Assembly (NCBI GenBank): GCA_037178855.1
Contig: JASJZC010000005.1
Location: 8,308,001-8,372,000, forward strand
Source of the DNA: Oscheius sp. JU75
Lineage: Eukaryota > Nematoda > Chromadorea > Rhabditida > Rhabditidae
Length of the DNA stretch: 64,000 nucleotides
Direction: 5' to 3'
How positions within the stretch are numbered: the stretch's first letter is position 1; the number at the start of each line of letters is the position of its first letter. The notes under the pieces are model-generated. The model had not been told where the DNA came from. It saw nothing but the letters and a program-made list of their open reading frames with translations, and ran no database searches. A program made the translations under genes and the position numbers. Of this stretch, positions 24,720 through 35,307 are shown piece after piece.

Positions 24720-26021
24720 TCTGTAATCCGAATATTTCTAATTGAAAACTTTAAATATAAACGTGAGGGAAATAGAAAATGAGCGTGTTTAGTCAAATTC
24801 TGCCGACACTGTTTCGAAAGTAAAGAGACATGTGGCGTAAACATGGGAGGGACTAAAGGTTTGAGAGAGAGGAGATGTTTACGTGATTGGGGGGGGGGGG
24901 AAGAGAAAATGCATGCGCGGCTGGACAAAACAAAGGATCTTGGAAGAGTTATCTTGACAGACTGTACAGTTATGATGGCGATTGTCGAATCCAAGTTCCA
25001 CAGTATTTCTAGTATGCCTGAGAACGACAACAAGGATTTCAACGCAATTCTTGTATTTTATTTGCTGACTTAGTTATTTGTCCTTATGTCACCTTCTAAG
25101 TTCCTCATTAATTGAGTACTTTCAGTCACTTTTTATTCCGTTCAAAAACTAGTTATCACACATATCGTATGGATTAAAAGAGCATTTTTATATGTACAGA
25201 AAAGTATGTTTATTGTTCAAGTAGAGTTTGAATGATAAACTTTATTTTTCCGAGCGTTTAACCTATTGTGACCATGCTGTAGTTCAGATATTCTCAGCAT
25301 TGTTCAACACAAGTATTTCCTGTATTAACGTGTTTTAATTTCCGCAACCTGCTGTTTATATTGTCATAAATACGAAGTTTTAACTATACATCTGCTCCGT
25401 ATGTCAATAACTGAAAGTTCCGTGTATCGGTGGCATTTCGAGGTTCGACGATTCCGTATATATAAAACAGCATGGTGGAATCAGTTTGAACTGCGCGAGA
25501 CGCTGGTCTTCAATCTGAGATAATTCTTCGAATACGTATAATCTGCTCTATAGTTTCTCACATTACGCGTTTGTTCTCTGAATACACCCTCTATGTTCTT
25601 GTGATCCTATGATATGGCTGGAAAATAGCAGTGAGGGAAAGTGACCTTACTCGTGTACTTAAGATAAAGAAAGCAAGTACAGGAGTAGTTTTCGACTGTT
25701 ATAATTTTTAGTTTTTGAACATTACGGTAACTCTTGAATATACGTCTATTAGGTTTTCCGTCCGTTAATGTATTCTTCGTCAGCATCACTCGTGATCAGG
25801 CTCTAAGCCCTGTGATCGTAAATCCCATAGAACAATACACTTTTTTCTTCTGTTTCTTGTACGCTTGTTCAATGTTTTCATTCCGTCATTCCTCCTATGT
25901 TACTCCCCTTTGCCCCAGTTCTGCATGTGTATTTTCATTTCCCACCCCTTCGGGATTACATTACTCAAACGTGGAAAAAACAAATGATCTGTCACATTTC
26001 ATCAACATGCATCTTCCAGAG
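24720..26021. other. Intergenic between chaB and the Str receptor
   Basis: Contains a G9-10 run near 24892-24900 and a TATATATAAAA box near 25457 that could serve a plus-strand transcript. No coding exon is supported; open frames reaching into 26 kb are extensions of the receptor's first exon. Confidence 0.4.
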
Positions 26022-27733
26022 ATGGTGGTCGATCTCAAAGTCTTCTACTTGATCCAAGGGGTCAACACCCTCTTGGCCATCGGATTCAACCTCTTCTTGA
26101 TCTTCCTGGCTACCGTTATCGTTCGGACACGACTGAGTTCTTATTCGATGATTGTCATTGTCTACGCACTGTTTGAAGCTCTCTATGCGATCGTTACCTT
26201 TGTCGGAATGCCGGTAAATTTGAAAAGCACCGTAACCTAAAGTTTACAGGTTCACTTTGTCTCCAAAGGGACTTGGGTGGTTTTCAACAACCTCGGTCTA
26301 CTGGCCGGTACAGACTTCTCCTTTCTTGGACCTTCTCTTTTTTGTATCTTCTACCAAATCTGGATCATACTTATCGTTTCTCACTTTGTCTGTCGGTACA
26401 TTGTCGTCTGCAAGTAGGAAACATTTGTGGCAATTACAATAATCCCATTCTTAGACCGAATTTGTCCTCGAGAGTAAAGACAAGCAATGGACTCAAGCAA
26501 CTAATCCTCTTCTTCTATCTCTTTATGACGTTTTTCGCGCTGACCTGCGGAATGATCCTCTGCACCCGCCAGAAGATATCAGAGGCTCGATGAGGTTCTA
26601 AATGGAAACAATGAAGTTGTTTCAGACAGAATACAATTCGGTGGTCAATGACTATAAAATACCACAACACGAAGGCGGCCATGCTTTCGGGTACATCTTG
26701 TTGAGACCTAAGGTATGACTTTTGCTGGATGCAAGCTACTATATGTTAGACATCACGAGCTAAAGATTGAAGGAAATAGCATGGAAAAGTTATCATGCAA
26801 AATAAAATTCTGGCTGTAACATCATAGAGTCAGGATGCTTTGCTTAGTCACATATCAAAAAACCAACTAGAGGTGATCATAGTCAATTAGGGATATGATT
26901 AGGTTTAACTGACAAAAAAAGAAGGCTTCACAAGAAATTAAAAGTAATCTTTGAGGCTTCTTGTGAATGTTTTTGACTAAAGGAGGACCGTATCGTCACG
27001 GCTAGGAAAAGTCAGATCTTGCAATAGATCCAAATAGACGAAAATTGTCTTTCAACATTGTGAAAACCGACTGGCTATTTGTAAAGCCGCTATTTGCCAA
27101 AACAGACGTTCTAGACAGCATTTTCAGGACATCGACGGCTCAATCTCTCTTATCGGCCTCACCACCATTCTCAATCACTACGCTCTTGTCTCGACCTCTT
27201 TTCTCATCATCTCTTTCTGTACCTTCTTTGTCTGGCGTGAAGTACGAAAACTGAAGAAGGTCGGCTCAATGCGTCGAAAGAAGGAGGCGGCTACACAAAG
27301 CCGGATTCTGTTATCGTTACTTATCCAGGTACCATAACTGTTGTTTTAAGTCAACCAAAGGCTTTCAGACAGCCGTGCCATTTATCTTCTGTCACATTCC
27401 GTCTATGATATTTCTGTCTATCCCCTTTCTTCAGTCAGATTTCTCATTTGGGCAATACTCTTTGATCTTCACCTGGACTACGACCGCTGTGAAGTTCATA
27501 GATCCACTGATTGTCATGGCTCTTGTGCCGGATTACCGACGAGCCGTTTGCAAAGTCTTTGGCCGTAAGTTTGTCAGGATTAGTATTATGACACGGTTCT
27601 ATTTACAGTAAAGAAGATTCAAGAGCCGGTGTCGTCAATTCTCCCAGCCTCAAGTTACCACAGCTCCAACAATGGCCGGACAGCGCCAACTTCTCAGAAC
27701 ACGGAGCCAGCTTCGAACTATGTGAATCAATGA
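26022..27733 (+). CDS. Str-type seven-pass chemoreceptor (possible defect in exon 3)
   Basis: Exons 26022-26213, 26250-26413, 26455-about 26584, 26626-26712, 27128-27328, 27369-27564 and 27609-27733 give about 364 residues and seven hydrophobic spans. Family marks: SSYSMIVIVYALFEALYAIV after TM1, FCIFYQIW and CRYIVVCK at TM3, TAVPFIFCHIP in TM6 and KFIDPLIVMALVPDYRRAV at TM7. These receptors are expected in sensory cilia. The start was chosen at 26022, not 26007, because CTTCCAG precedes it and the first exon then equals its paralogue's (192 nt). Exon 3 reads into an in-frame TGA at 26591 before any GT donor; a GC donor at 26585 rescues the frame. So the gene uses a GC-AG intron or carries a nonsense change. 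Convergent with its paralogue at 27973-30512. Confidence 0.8.
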
Positions 27734-27972
27734 TCGTCCAGTTCAGTTATATACATAAAGTTATGTTGATAAAATTTTTCGTTGAAGGCAAGAAAAGGTT
27801 TTAGGCTGGTGATTTCTAAGGATTAACTGAGGGATTTTGCATCACGATAGAAATTTACAAAAATCTATTTATGTACAGGTACAAACTACTGACAAGCATA
27901 AATATATGTTCTTTATCACTTCATTCCTCTAGTTAAGAATAGCTTTTTAAATTACTGGTCAACCATTCGACT

Positions 27973-30512
27973 CTAATTATTGGTGACCTCGCTATGAACT
28001 TCTGTATTCTCGTAGTTAAAGTTGCGCTCTGGCTTGACCACTGACGATTCGGGAGAGTTCAAATCAAAGCTTGCATGGGTCTCCTGGGTGAAGTCGACGT
28101 CAGCCTGTGCTGCAGAAGGAATACCAGAGAGCGGGTCTTTGCAGCAGAGCTCTGAAATAGTTTTTAGACGACATCTGTGTCGGTTGTGTTACGTGTCTAT
28201 TTTCAATTTGGCCACTATTAGGAAGCAAACATCTTTTCTTCAAATCTCCAACTCGATTCGATGTTTGAACCACTCAATCAAAATAGTTCAGACTCACTTC
28301 GTCCAATGATCCTGACCCCTCTCCTGTAGTCCTTAATGAAGTACATCAGTACGATAGGATCCAAGATTTTGTTGACAGTGGTAGCACATGTGAACAGCGG
28401 TGCAAATGGTCCAAAGGAGAAGTTTTTGACGATGGGGAAACTGAGACAGATGACTGCCGGAAGATGACAGAATATGATCGGGACGACGGTCTAAAAATAC
28501 AACACATTACGTATATTCCCCGAAGAGAGTTCGGAAATAGTTTGTTTGTTTTCAAGAGGACAGACCACACCAATTAAACGAACTTCTTAGGCTGTCCGGC
28601 CTGCTGCGACCGATTGTTTATCGAAACAGGGAGATGGTCTAGGTAAGACCACCTTTATAGGTCCTATGACCTTGTTTTCCAAAAACAATGACGTGACTTT
28701 TCGCCTCTAGAAGATGGCAAATATTTAGAGTATAAAAGAATCCTGGTTGCTCAGAAGGAAAGCAAAAATGTCTCGTCATTTTGCCTTCCTTGTTCTTCTT
28801 GCTCTCTGTACCCTGGCTCTGGCCACAGATGAGGTAAAACAGTCTTCATTGGATTCCAACCGAGGTCAACAGATGGAAATTGAGCCACAAGAAGCGTAAG
28901 CTCTATTTCTGTTGCCCAAAGAGATACAGCTTTTAGTGACGTGGAGCATGGAGACCGACAGAAACGCTGGGGAGGTTGGGGCCCTTGGGGCTGGAGAAGA
29001 CGCATGTGGAGAAGAATGATGTATGGAGGACCATGGGGAATGGGACCTATGGGCATGGGTTTTGGATATCCTATGGGTAAGTACAGTTTTCAAAAAAGTA
29101 AGGCGTATTTCAACATTTGAAGTACGTTTTATGGGCACCACCCAACTGACGTTTTGTTAAACCAGTTACACTAAATTAGTTTATGAATACTTCACTGTTT
29201 CTGCTACTGAACTTTCCAGTCAGAAATCTTCCCTCTTATTTGTCTCTATTTCAGGCTTCTACGGTCGTTAAATCTCACTTCAACATCTTCTATAGCTGCA
29301 TCGTCAACTCCTGCCTGTTCACATCAACATCCCTTTCATGTACCTAATTTGTCCTTCATTCAAAAAAGTTAATAAATACCTTCTTTGAACTGATTAGTTA
29401 ACTACCTGAACTGCCAGGGAGACAAACATCTGTCTCTGGAGCTTAACTTCGACGATTTTTGTCTGGTCATTCTGGAGATGTTGAATCTTCCGCCAAATTC
29501 GGTGGCTACAGAATCCGATGACCAGGAGGGCGATGAGAATGAGCACGTAATGGTTGAGAGTGGCTATGATCCCAGCCACAAATGGCTCGCCGTCCACTGT
29601 CTGAAAATTGAACATTATCATCGTTTTGGCCTAAAAGCTACCATCAGTCGAGCCATGATTTCGCCAAAGTCTCTGTCCAGATCGGTAATGTTGAACTCGG
29701 CAGCTAATATCTCACGCTGCTTCGGGTAGATTCTCATTTGGGCGCACAGCCACCCCCCACAGAAACAGCAGTAACCCAGAGAAATAATAAAAACTGTGGT
29801 CAACACGAAACGAAGCATTCTGCTGTACTGAATAGTTAGAGCAAGTTTGGGTCTGAACGTGTCGTTTCACAGGTCGTGATTTTCAATCACCTGCACACAA
29901 CTACGTAACGGTAGAGGAACATGACGCAGACAATAACTACCCAGCAAAGGTAAAGAGAACAATACAGGACGGGTCCAATACGTGGCATTGAAGTAGAAGC
30001 GAAAAAGCCTTCGTAGGTAAAGATCATCCATGCCTGGTCGGCGATCAGGTGCAGCTAAAGAATGAGTTAAAAACAATGAATGAAATGTCCCTATTCATCT
30101 AAATAACCAGAGGCTGAGCCTGGATGGAATTTAGTATCAGAAGTACTATGTTTGTTTGCAGTAGGTAACCTACGTTTCAAGCCCCGGTCCGACAAACGTT
30201 CTCTAAAAAACTGAATGAAAGAGCTGAACAACAGCCACGTTAGCAGACCGAACATTCATGCTTGACTGAATCGTCTACAAAATTTCATACCCGTTGCGCG
30301 CATTTCTCTGGTAAACTTACAGGCAAACCAAGAAGGACCACGACGGCAAATATGGATTCAAAGATGGAATACATGATCATGATGTACTTGTAGAAGCCGT
30401 ATTTTTGCACACTATGGTTGACAATCACGTAGATCAAGAAGCTGTTCAATATTAGGGCCACAGAGGTGCCAATAAGTTGTGACACCATTAAAGCATTGAG
30501 AAAAGCAATCAT
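27973..30512 (-). CDS. Str-type seven-pass chemoreceptor
   Basis: Exons 30512-30321, 30054-29891, 29822-29642, 29600-29406, 28490-28298 and 28151-27973 give about 367 residues with seven hydrophobic spans. Motifs match the Str superfamily and the neighbour at 26022-27733: YKYIMIMYSIFESIFAVVV, FLYRYVVVCR, TVVPIIFCHLP and KILDPIVLMYFIKDYRRGV. Exons 1 and 2 have exactly the lengths of the paralogue's (192 and 164 nt) and intron positions agree, so the pair arose by inverted duplication. The C-terminal tail is long and acidic/polar. The intron between 29406 and 28490 is 915 nt, against 40 nt in the paralogue, and contains a separate plus-strand peptide gene. Likely role: G-protein-coupled chemosensation. 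Confidence 0.88.
28731..28738 (+). promoter_or_regulatory. TATA box of the nested peptide gene
   Basis: TATAAAAG 37 bp before the ATG at 28768, inside the receptor intron, so the nested gene has its own promoter. Confidence 0.6.
28768..29271 (+). CDS. Trp/Gly-rich cationic secreted peptide precursor, nested
   Basis: Exons 28768-28833, 28873-28895, 28937-29076 and 29255-29271 encode about 81 residues: a signal peptide (MSRHFAFLVLLALCTLALA), a short acidic pro-region and a KR site (GDRQKR). After the KR comes a mature part with WGGWGPWGWRRRMWRRMMYG, then Gly/Met/Pro-rich repeats ending GFYGR. The mature part is strongly basic and aromatic, like the nematode NLP/caenacin antimicrobial peptides in character, but I cannot assign it to a named family. 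The first intron (39 nt) is in frame and free of stops, so retention would add 13 residues. The gene sits wholly inside an intron of the minus-strand receptor 27973-30512. AATAAA lies near 29373. Confidence 0.75.
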
Positions 30513-31373
30513 GGTCTTTCCACTACAGTAGCCTTAGAAGTATGGCAAAGATCTTCGCTTTGGCTACTCTTATATAAACCAGGGCGTGTGCTCCCTCAAG
30601 AGCCGCCTAATGACTTGTTATGACGATTTCGGACAGTGAATAGCGGCCGTGTACTTGGATATATCTGACGACTGCATGTGTTTTCTGTGACGCAGATGAC
30701 TGATACTCACGAGCACGAGACGTATTGGTTAACTGTATATGGCTTCGATCAAAAAATGCGTCTGACTGAGACTATTTTAAGACCTGTTTGTTACTAAAGT
30801 TTAAAAGGGCAGTGCAGTTATGGTTGGACCGAAAAAGGCAAAAGATTGATTCTCAGAGAAGTTCGTTGCGGGACTCATTTGAAAAAAAGCGCATGGTTCA
30901 CCCGTCCAACCATAACTTCACATAACTTTAATGCTTTCTGTAGAAGAACGATCAGTTAACCAAAATACATCAAGATTACGTCAGACAGCCACACGGAGGA
31001 TCCTCTCCAAGACGTCCCATGTTTTGTTCCGATGTATAAAGCAGGGATGTTACTACTTTTGCTGTGGTAGCTAACTTGTTGGGGAATAATCGTCGATTCG
31101 GACTGCGTAGCGATGTCTTTAGGAGGACCGTGGTCATGGCGACTCGATTGTATGCGGAATATGTTTTTAAGCTTCACAGTAAATTTAAACGAAAGTGCCA
31201 CCCCACAGCTATCGTATTGAACAAACTCTAAACATTCGTCCCGCTGATTCACCAAACAGCTTCCTCTACTGTTCCACTTCCCTATCATGTTTGCCCGAAC
31301 CCATTGTAGCTTTCTCTTATCGACAAGACACACTCAGCAAAACCAACCGGCCACAACCTCTGCTTCTCTAAAA
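30513..31373. other. Intergenic between receptor and F-box-like gene
   Basis: Minus-strand TTTATATAAG near 30575-30585 may be the TATA box of the receptor that starts at 30512. No other feature is seen. Confidence 0.4.
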
Positions 31374-32651
31374 ATGACTTTCTATATCGATGATATTCCC
31401 GCAAAACTATTGCTTTCAACCATTAAAAAGGTATGATTAAAGTCTCAGATGAAACATTGCAGTTGGAGATTCCGTTTTATGAGCACTACCGTCTTCGCAA
31501 GACCTGCAAAAAACTTAACAGTTTAACTGAGAAGAGCAAAGTTAAGACTTTTGGTAGCGACTGGGACTTGATCATTGATTTGGCGGATGATAAGGTGTCA
31601 GTTGAAGAAATGGTGATGAAAAAAGACTATGCATAATCTTGTCTTTAAGCATGTCGGTTTCTACATTGTGAACAGAAAATGTATGCCATCACTTTCCTTA
31701 GTGGACGACGTTTCTCGCATTCAGGCTATTCATTTTGCAAATATTGAAATAGTATGGGTGCACCTATAAGAAATCTTATATTCACTTTAGACATTTAGCT
31801 GTCCCTATTCTGTTGAAACTGAAAACACTCACACTGAAAAGAAAGAAGCCAAGGAATATTTCCTCCCATTACTGCAGAAGCTTTCTCCATCTTGCGACAA
31901 TCTGGAATTTAATATCAAAATTCAAAACAAAAAAGAAATGGAACCGTTAGCGTTAATATCTTGCCAAACAGCTTGCTTCTATGTTATTGCTGCAGATCTG
32001 TGGAATTCATTGCCAAAGGTATTTTGTAATACAGCATTGGTATGCGTACCTCATAGACTTATGAGCGTGTGCACATCAACTCAATCGAAGGAAAACTGCC
32101 AAGCTTTGACGATATCTCACGTTTTCATCAGATCTCTATTGAGGACCCATGTTTTTCTCTCGAGGACGCACACTGCTTCATTTCGGTCGGTCCTGTACCC
32201 TCTGTAATTTTATCCCTTTCAGAGTTTTATTAACTCGACTTCCAGCAGCAAAATAGACGAGTTCTGTGTTGTTTGTCAGTGTTCAGATGTAACTGGTAAT
32301 CTGGGTCTGGAACGTTTTGGTGTTTTTGACATGTTCCGTTGCCCCACAGCGAGACCCCATTGGCTAGACGATTCCAAACTGTTTTTGCTACCAATCAACT
32401 CCAAACAGTACCTAGCAATCCATATTCGTCCTTTTCTTGACATGCATTATTCGTTACATTGTTTTATCTACGACAACTTAGATAATGTCGTTTTTAAGGT
32501 TAAGGAAGTGTGCGAAGCACCAGAATATTACAGGAAAAGACGTCCGATAGATTATTCGGGATACTATGAAGCGCTTGTGAAATCTACACCGGATCAGTAT
32601 TGGGAAATAACGGACAGACTGATAAGCGTCGTGGGTGAAGAACTGCCATAA
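31374..32651 (+). CDS. F-box-like protein, tandem copy A
   Basis: Exons 31374-31430, 31463-31612, 31650-31751, 31791-32018, 32057-32185 and 32223-32651 join in phase to about 364 residues. The N-terminus DIPAKLLLSTIKK followed by YEHYRLRKTCKKLNSLTEK fits the F-box pattern (LP..LL..I, then R..CK.L..L). The remainder is an unrecognised, mostly hydrophilic domain ending with a conserved DYSGYYEALVKSTPDQYWEI segment. F-box proteins recruit substrates to SCF ubiquitin ligases and are massively expanded in nematodes; substrate choice would lie in the C-terminal domain. Copy B follows at 33017-34310 with the same exon plan (exons 1, 2 and 5 have equal lengths). The F-box call rests on the short motif only. 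Confidence 0.7.
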
Positions 32652-33016
32652 ATTTTACTCGTCATTTATTGTTTTAATAAAGATGAACTATACTATTTCA
32701 CTGCCTATTTCGTTGTGTAAATTGCTAATAATTTTGTCTCCGATCCAGGTACTAACCGGGCGCAACGTTGCTTGACGCTGGATCGGACAAGATAAAAAGC
32801 TCTTCAAAATTTTAGACCGTGTATACGTACTGCGAAAGAGAAGCCGATCCCCAAGGATTAAAAGATTTTTTGAAGCAAGTGAAACGCTTGCATAAGTTTC
32901 AGTGACACCCTAGCCCTATCTTTCTCCATCCAGTCATCTCAGATGCACTTCTTCTGTCCCTTATCTGCGAACCACTTCTTCAAAAAGCTTTAATTCCTCA
33001 CCAGTTTCCTACCAAC

Positions 33017-34310
33017 ATGGTGTTCAACCTCGCGGATATTCCATCAAGGCTACTTCTCTCTGCCATCAAAAAGGTTTTCCAATCTACAAGCTTGCAAATG
33101 TTTCGTCTGTTTTTTCACAGGTTCACTTTCTCGAACACTATCGTCTTCGAAAATCATGCAAGGGCTTGAACAATTTGATAGAAACCCAGAAGTTCAAGAT
33201 TTTCGGAAGCGAACTGAATCTCGAAATTGTTTTGGCAGCAAATGTTGAGGATGTTTCGGAGATGGTCATGGTCCACTTTTCTTCTTTAAGCTTTGAAATT
33301 TTAGTATTTTGGAAATAATTGCATTACGCAGGACTTCACAGCAATTGCTAGAGACCTGCATCGAATACATTTTGGACGAGTTCGTCTCGTGCGTCACTTT
33401 CAAGAAATGTAAATATTCAATTTTTCAGTCCGCACACTACGAAGACGATGATCTATCAGAGAAAAAAGAAAACCAAATTGTAAAAAAACAACACATCAAA
33501 ACGGTTGTACAGTCTCTCTCACCATCCTGTGACGTATTGGATATCCTACTAGGCATCGATTCTGAAGAGGACATTCAAGTGCTTTCTCTTATAACATGTC
33601 GGACGTTAAAAATATATGGTTTTGAATCTGAATTACTTAACTTTTTGCCTGAGGTGAACTTTCAAGATGTAACAGAACCTTGAAACTTGTACATTTCAGA
33701 CCTACACCGATATAATGATTGAGCAACTTGACGGAATTTCGCCCAGCTTCAATGCCATTACAAAGTTTCGTCTGTTTTCCCGGTGCAGTCCTAAAATGGA
33801 CCGAGACACCCTTAGATCTTTTCTTTTGGTGAGGACATGATAGTTTTACAACAATTTAGACTACAGGAAGGTATGGCCGTTAAAAGTTTCAATAATCTCG
33901 AAGAATACTCTTTATTTTGTCGTGGTGACATCGAGTTTTTGGCTAATGTAGACATTCCCTCACTTCGCGACATATTCATCTCTGGCTCGTACATCAATGG
34001 ATGGTTTCAAGGAGGCAGAGTGTACCAGCTTCCATTCAACGACAAAGAGTCACTACTACTCAAAGTTGAAAAAGTCTGTAACGGCATCTTCGCACTGCAC
34101 TGTTTTGTTTGCGCTGATTTGGAACAAGTCGTCTTAAAAGTGATGGAAACTTTTGAGCCCAAAGATTATTTCTCAAAGCCGTTTCCAAGAGATTATTCAA
34201 GCTATTATGAAGCATTGTCAGCAAGCACTCCAAGTCAGTATTGTGAAATTACTGAAACTTTCGTGAAAGGTCTTGCAAGGGGGGCCACACTGGAAGTAAC
34301 ACGTTTCTAA
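33017..34310 (+). CDS. F-box-like protein, tandem copy B
   Basis: Exons 33017-33073, 33121-33270, 33305-33379, 33429-33653, 33700-33828 and 33867-34310 give about 359 residues. DIPSRLLLSAIKKVHFLEHY continues RLRKSCKGLNNLIE, a better F-box match than copy A. The C-terminal block FPRDYSSYYEALSASTPSQY matches copy A's DYSGYYEALVKSTPDQY, while the middle is widely diverged (SPSCDVLDILLG against SPSCDNLEFNIK). Exon 1 (57 nt), exon 2 (150 nt) and exon 5 (129 nt) are the same lengths in both genes, so they are a recent local duplicate pair under divergent pressure. Exon 3 of copy B is shorter and its borders are less sure. It ends with GATLEVTRF and AATAAA-type signals follow near 34355. Confidence 0.7.
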
Positions 34311-34417
34311 TAATTGTACGACTGCTGTTCGTTTAACCCAATCGACCTTCTTCTAATAAAATATTGTAACTTTTCTGGATTCCAGCAGACCTGATGTTGA
34401 AAGCAGAAAAGTGAAGT

Positions 34418-34600
34418 CTAATCCATCATCTTGACAAACCTTTTCTCATCTCTTTCGACTGTTTCTAAACCACCACGCTTCCTATTTTGAGGCACTTCAA
34501 ACTTTTTATATGCTTGTTGTTCTTCTTCAGCATCTACACCTTCTTCGAAACCGTGTGAATAGAACCTGTGACCCGTTTTTGATCGTAAAATCGTAAACAT
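34418..34600 (-). CDS. Possible small basic/acidic protein
   Basis: A single-exon frame of 60 residues begins MFTILRSKTGHRFYSHGFEE and continues highly charged (EEEQQAYKKFEVPQNRKR). Its composition looks protein-like and the start could be a short mitochondrial presequence. It stands head-to-head with the peptide gene at 34675, 74 bp apart. No domain, splice site or clear poly(A) signal supports it further, so it may be spurious. Confidence 0.35.
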   Translation of the reverse strand: MFTILRSKTGHRFYSHGFEEGVDAEEEQQAYKKFEVPQNRKRGGLETVERDEKRFVKMMD

Positions 34601-34632
34601 GCGCGGTCATGACCTCTAAGCTCGTCTGCCAG

Positions 34633-34640
34633 CATAAAAG
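34633..34640 (+). promoter_or_regulatory. TATA-like box of the 34.7 kb peptide gene
   Basis: CATAAAAG 35-42 bp before the ATG at 34675, at the spacing seen for the other small secreted-peptide genes of the window. Confidence 0.45.
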
Positions 34641-34674
34641 AACATGCCCTTGCGGCGATCTGTACAGATAAACA

Positions 34675-34943
34675 ATGTTTCGCTTTCTCGTTCTTCTGTT
34701 TTTACTCAGCTGTGTTGTGACTGTTGCAAAGTAAGTACCCTTTACATAATTTTACAGTTTTCAGAAGCGAACTGCGCGCTCGACGATGGGCCGATCCCGG
34801 TGGAAAGTTTGGTCTTTTCAAGAATGCTGACGGTCAAGTCCGTTACGATAACCCACTCTTCGGTGGTCTGCCAGCTTACTCCAGTGAGCTTTCCTGATAT
34901 CAGTAACAGATCAAGCTTTTCAGGATATTACTGGTACTACTGA
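34675..34943 (+). CDS. Short secreted peptide precursor
   Basis: Exons 34675-34730, 34765-34883 and 34924-34943 encode 64 residues: a signal peptide (MFRFLVLLFLLSCVVTVAK), a basic RARR site that a furin-type protease could cut, and a mature segment of about 40 residues (WADPGGKFGLFKNADGQVRY, then FGGLPAY) ending in YYWYY. No cysteines. The layout is that of a neuropeptide-like or antimicrobial precursor, but I do not recognise the family. The phase-consistent splices and the TATA-like box support a real gene. Confidence 0.65.
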
Positions 34944-35307
34944 TAGGGAAGAAAGACAAACGCGTAAGCTGTCTGTACAGAATCATTGTATATCTTAAAT
35001 TAAAGATACACTTGGAGTAATATTTGGTACCTGTCTATTTCAGAATATCAGGCCTGACAGCTTGATGCATAAGTATACAGTGCACGTTTATTACTGACAG
35101 TTTATCCACTGACAAAATTAGATAGTGAAGAGTGGGTTGTTTGGAATGCAACTTTGTGCATTTCATTCGGAAGTGATGGGTTGCAAATGCTGCACTTTTA
35201 ACGAAAAAGAGTGAGATCAGAACAAACCCAAAACTAGTGTGGAAAGTGAAAGCACATTTCTGCAGCTGATGAGATTAGAGTCAAGAAACACAAGAAGAAG
35301 GAAGTTA

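Noticed and set aside
25734-26240. 168-codon plus-strand frame reaching into the Str receptor
   Set aside because: Only the last part is the receptor's first exon; the upstream part is Phe/Ser-rich without signal or domain, and a splice acceptor just before 26022 marks the true start.
30056-30290. Possible extra exon of the minus-strand Str receptor reading FVGPG
   Set aside because: The frame is full of stops, and exon 30054-29891 in another frame matches the paralogue's exon 2 in length and sequence.
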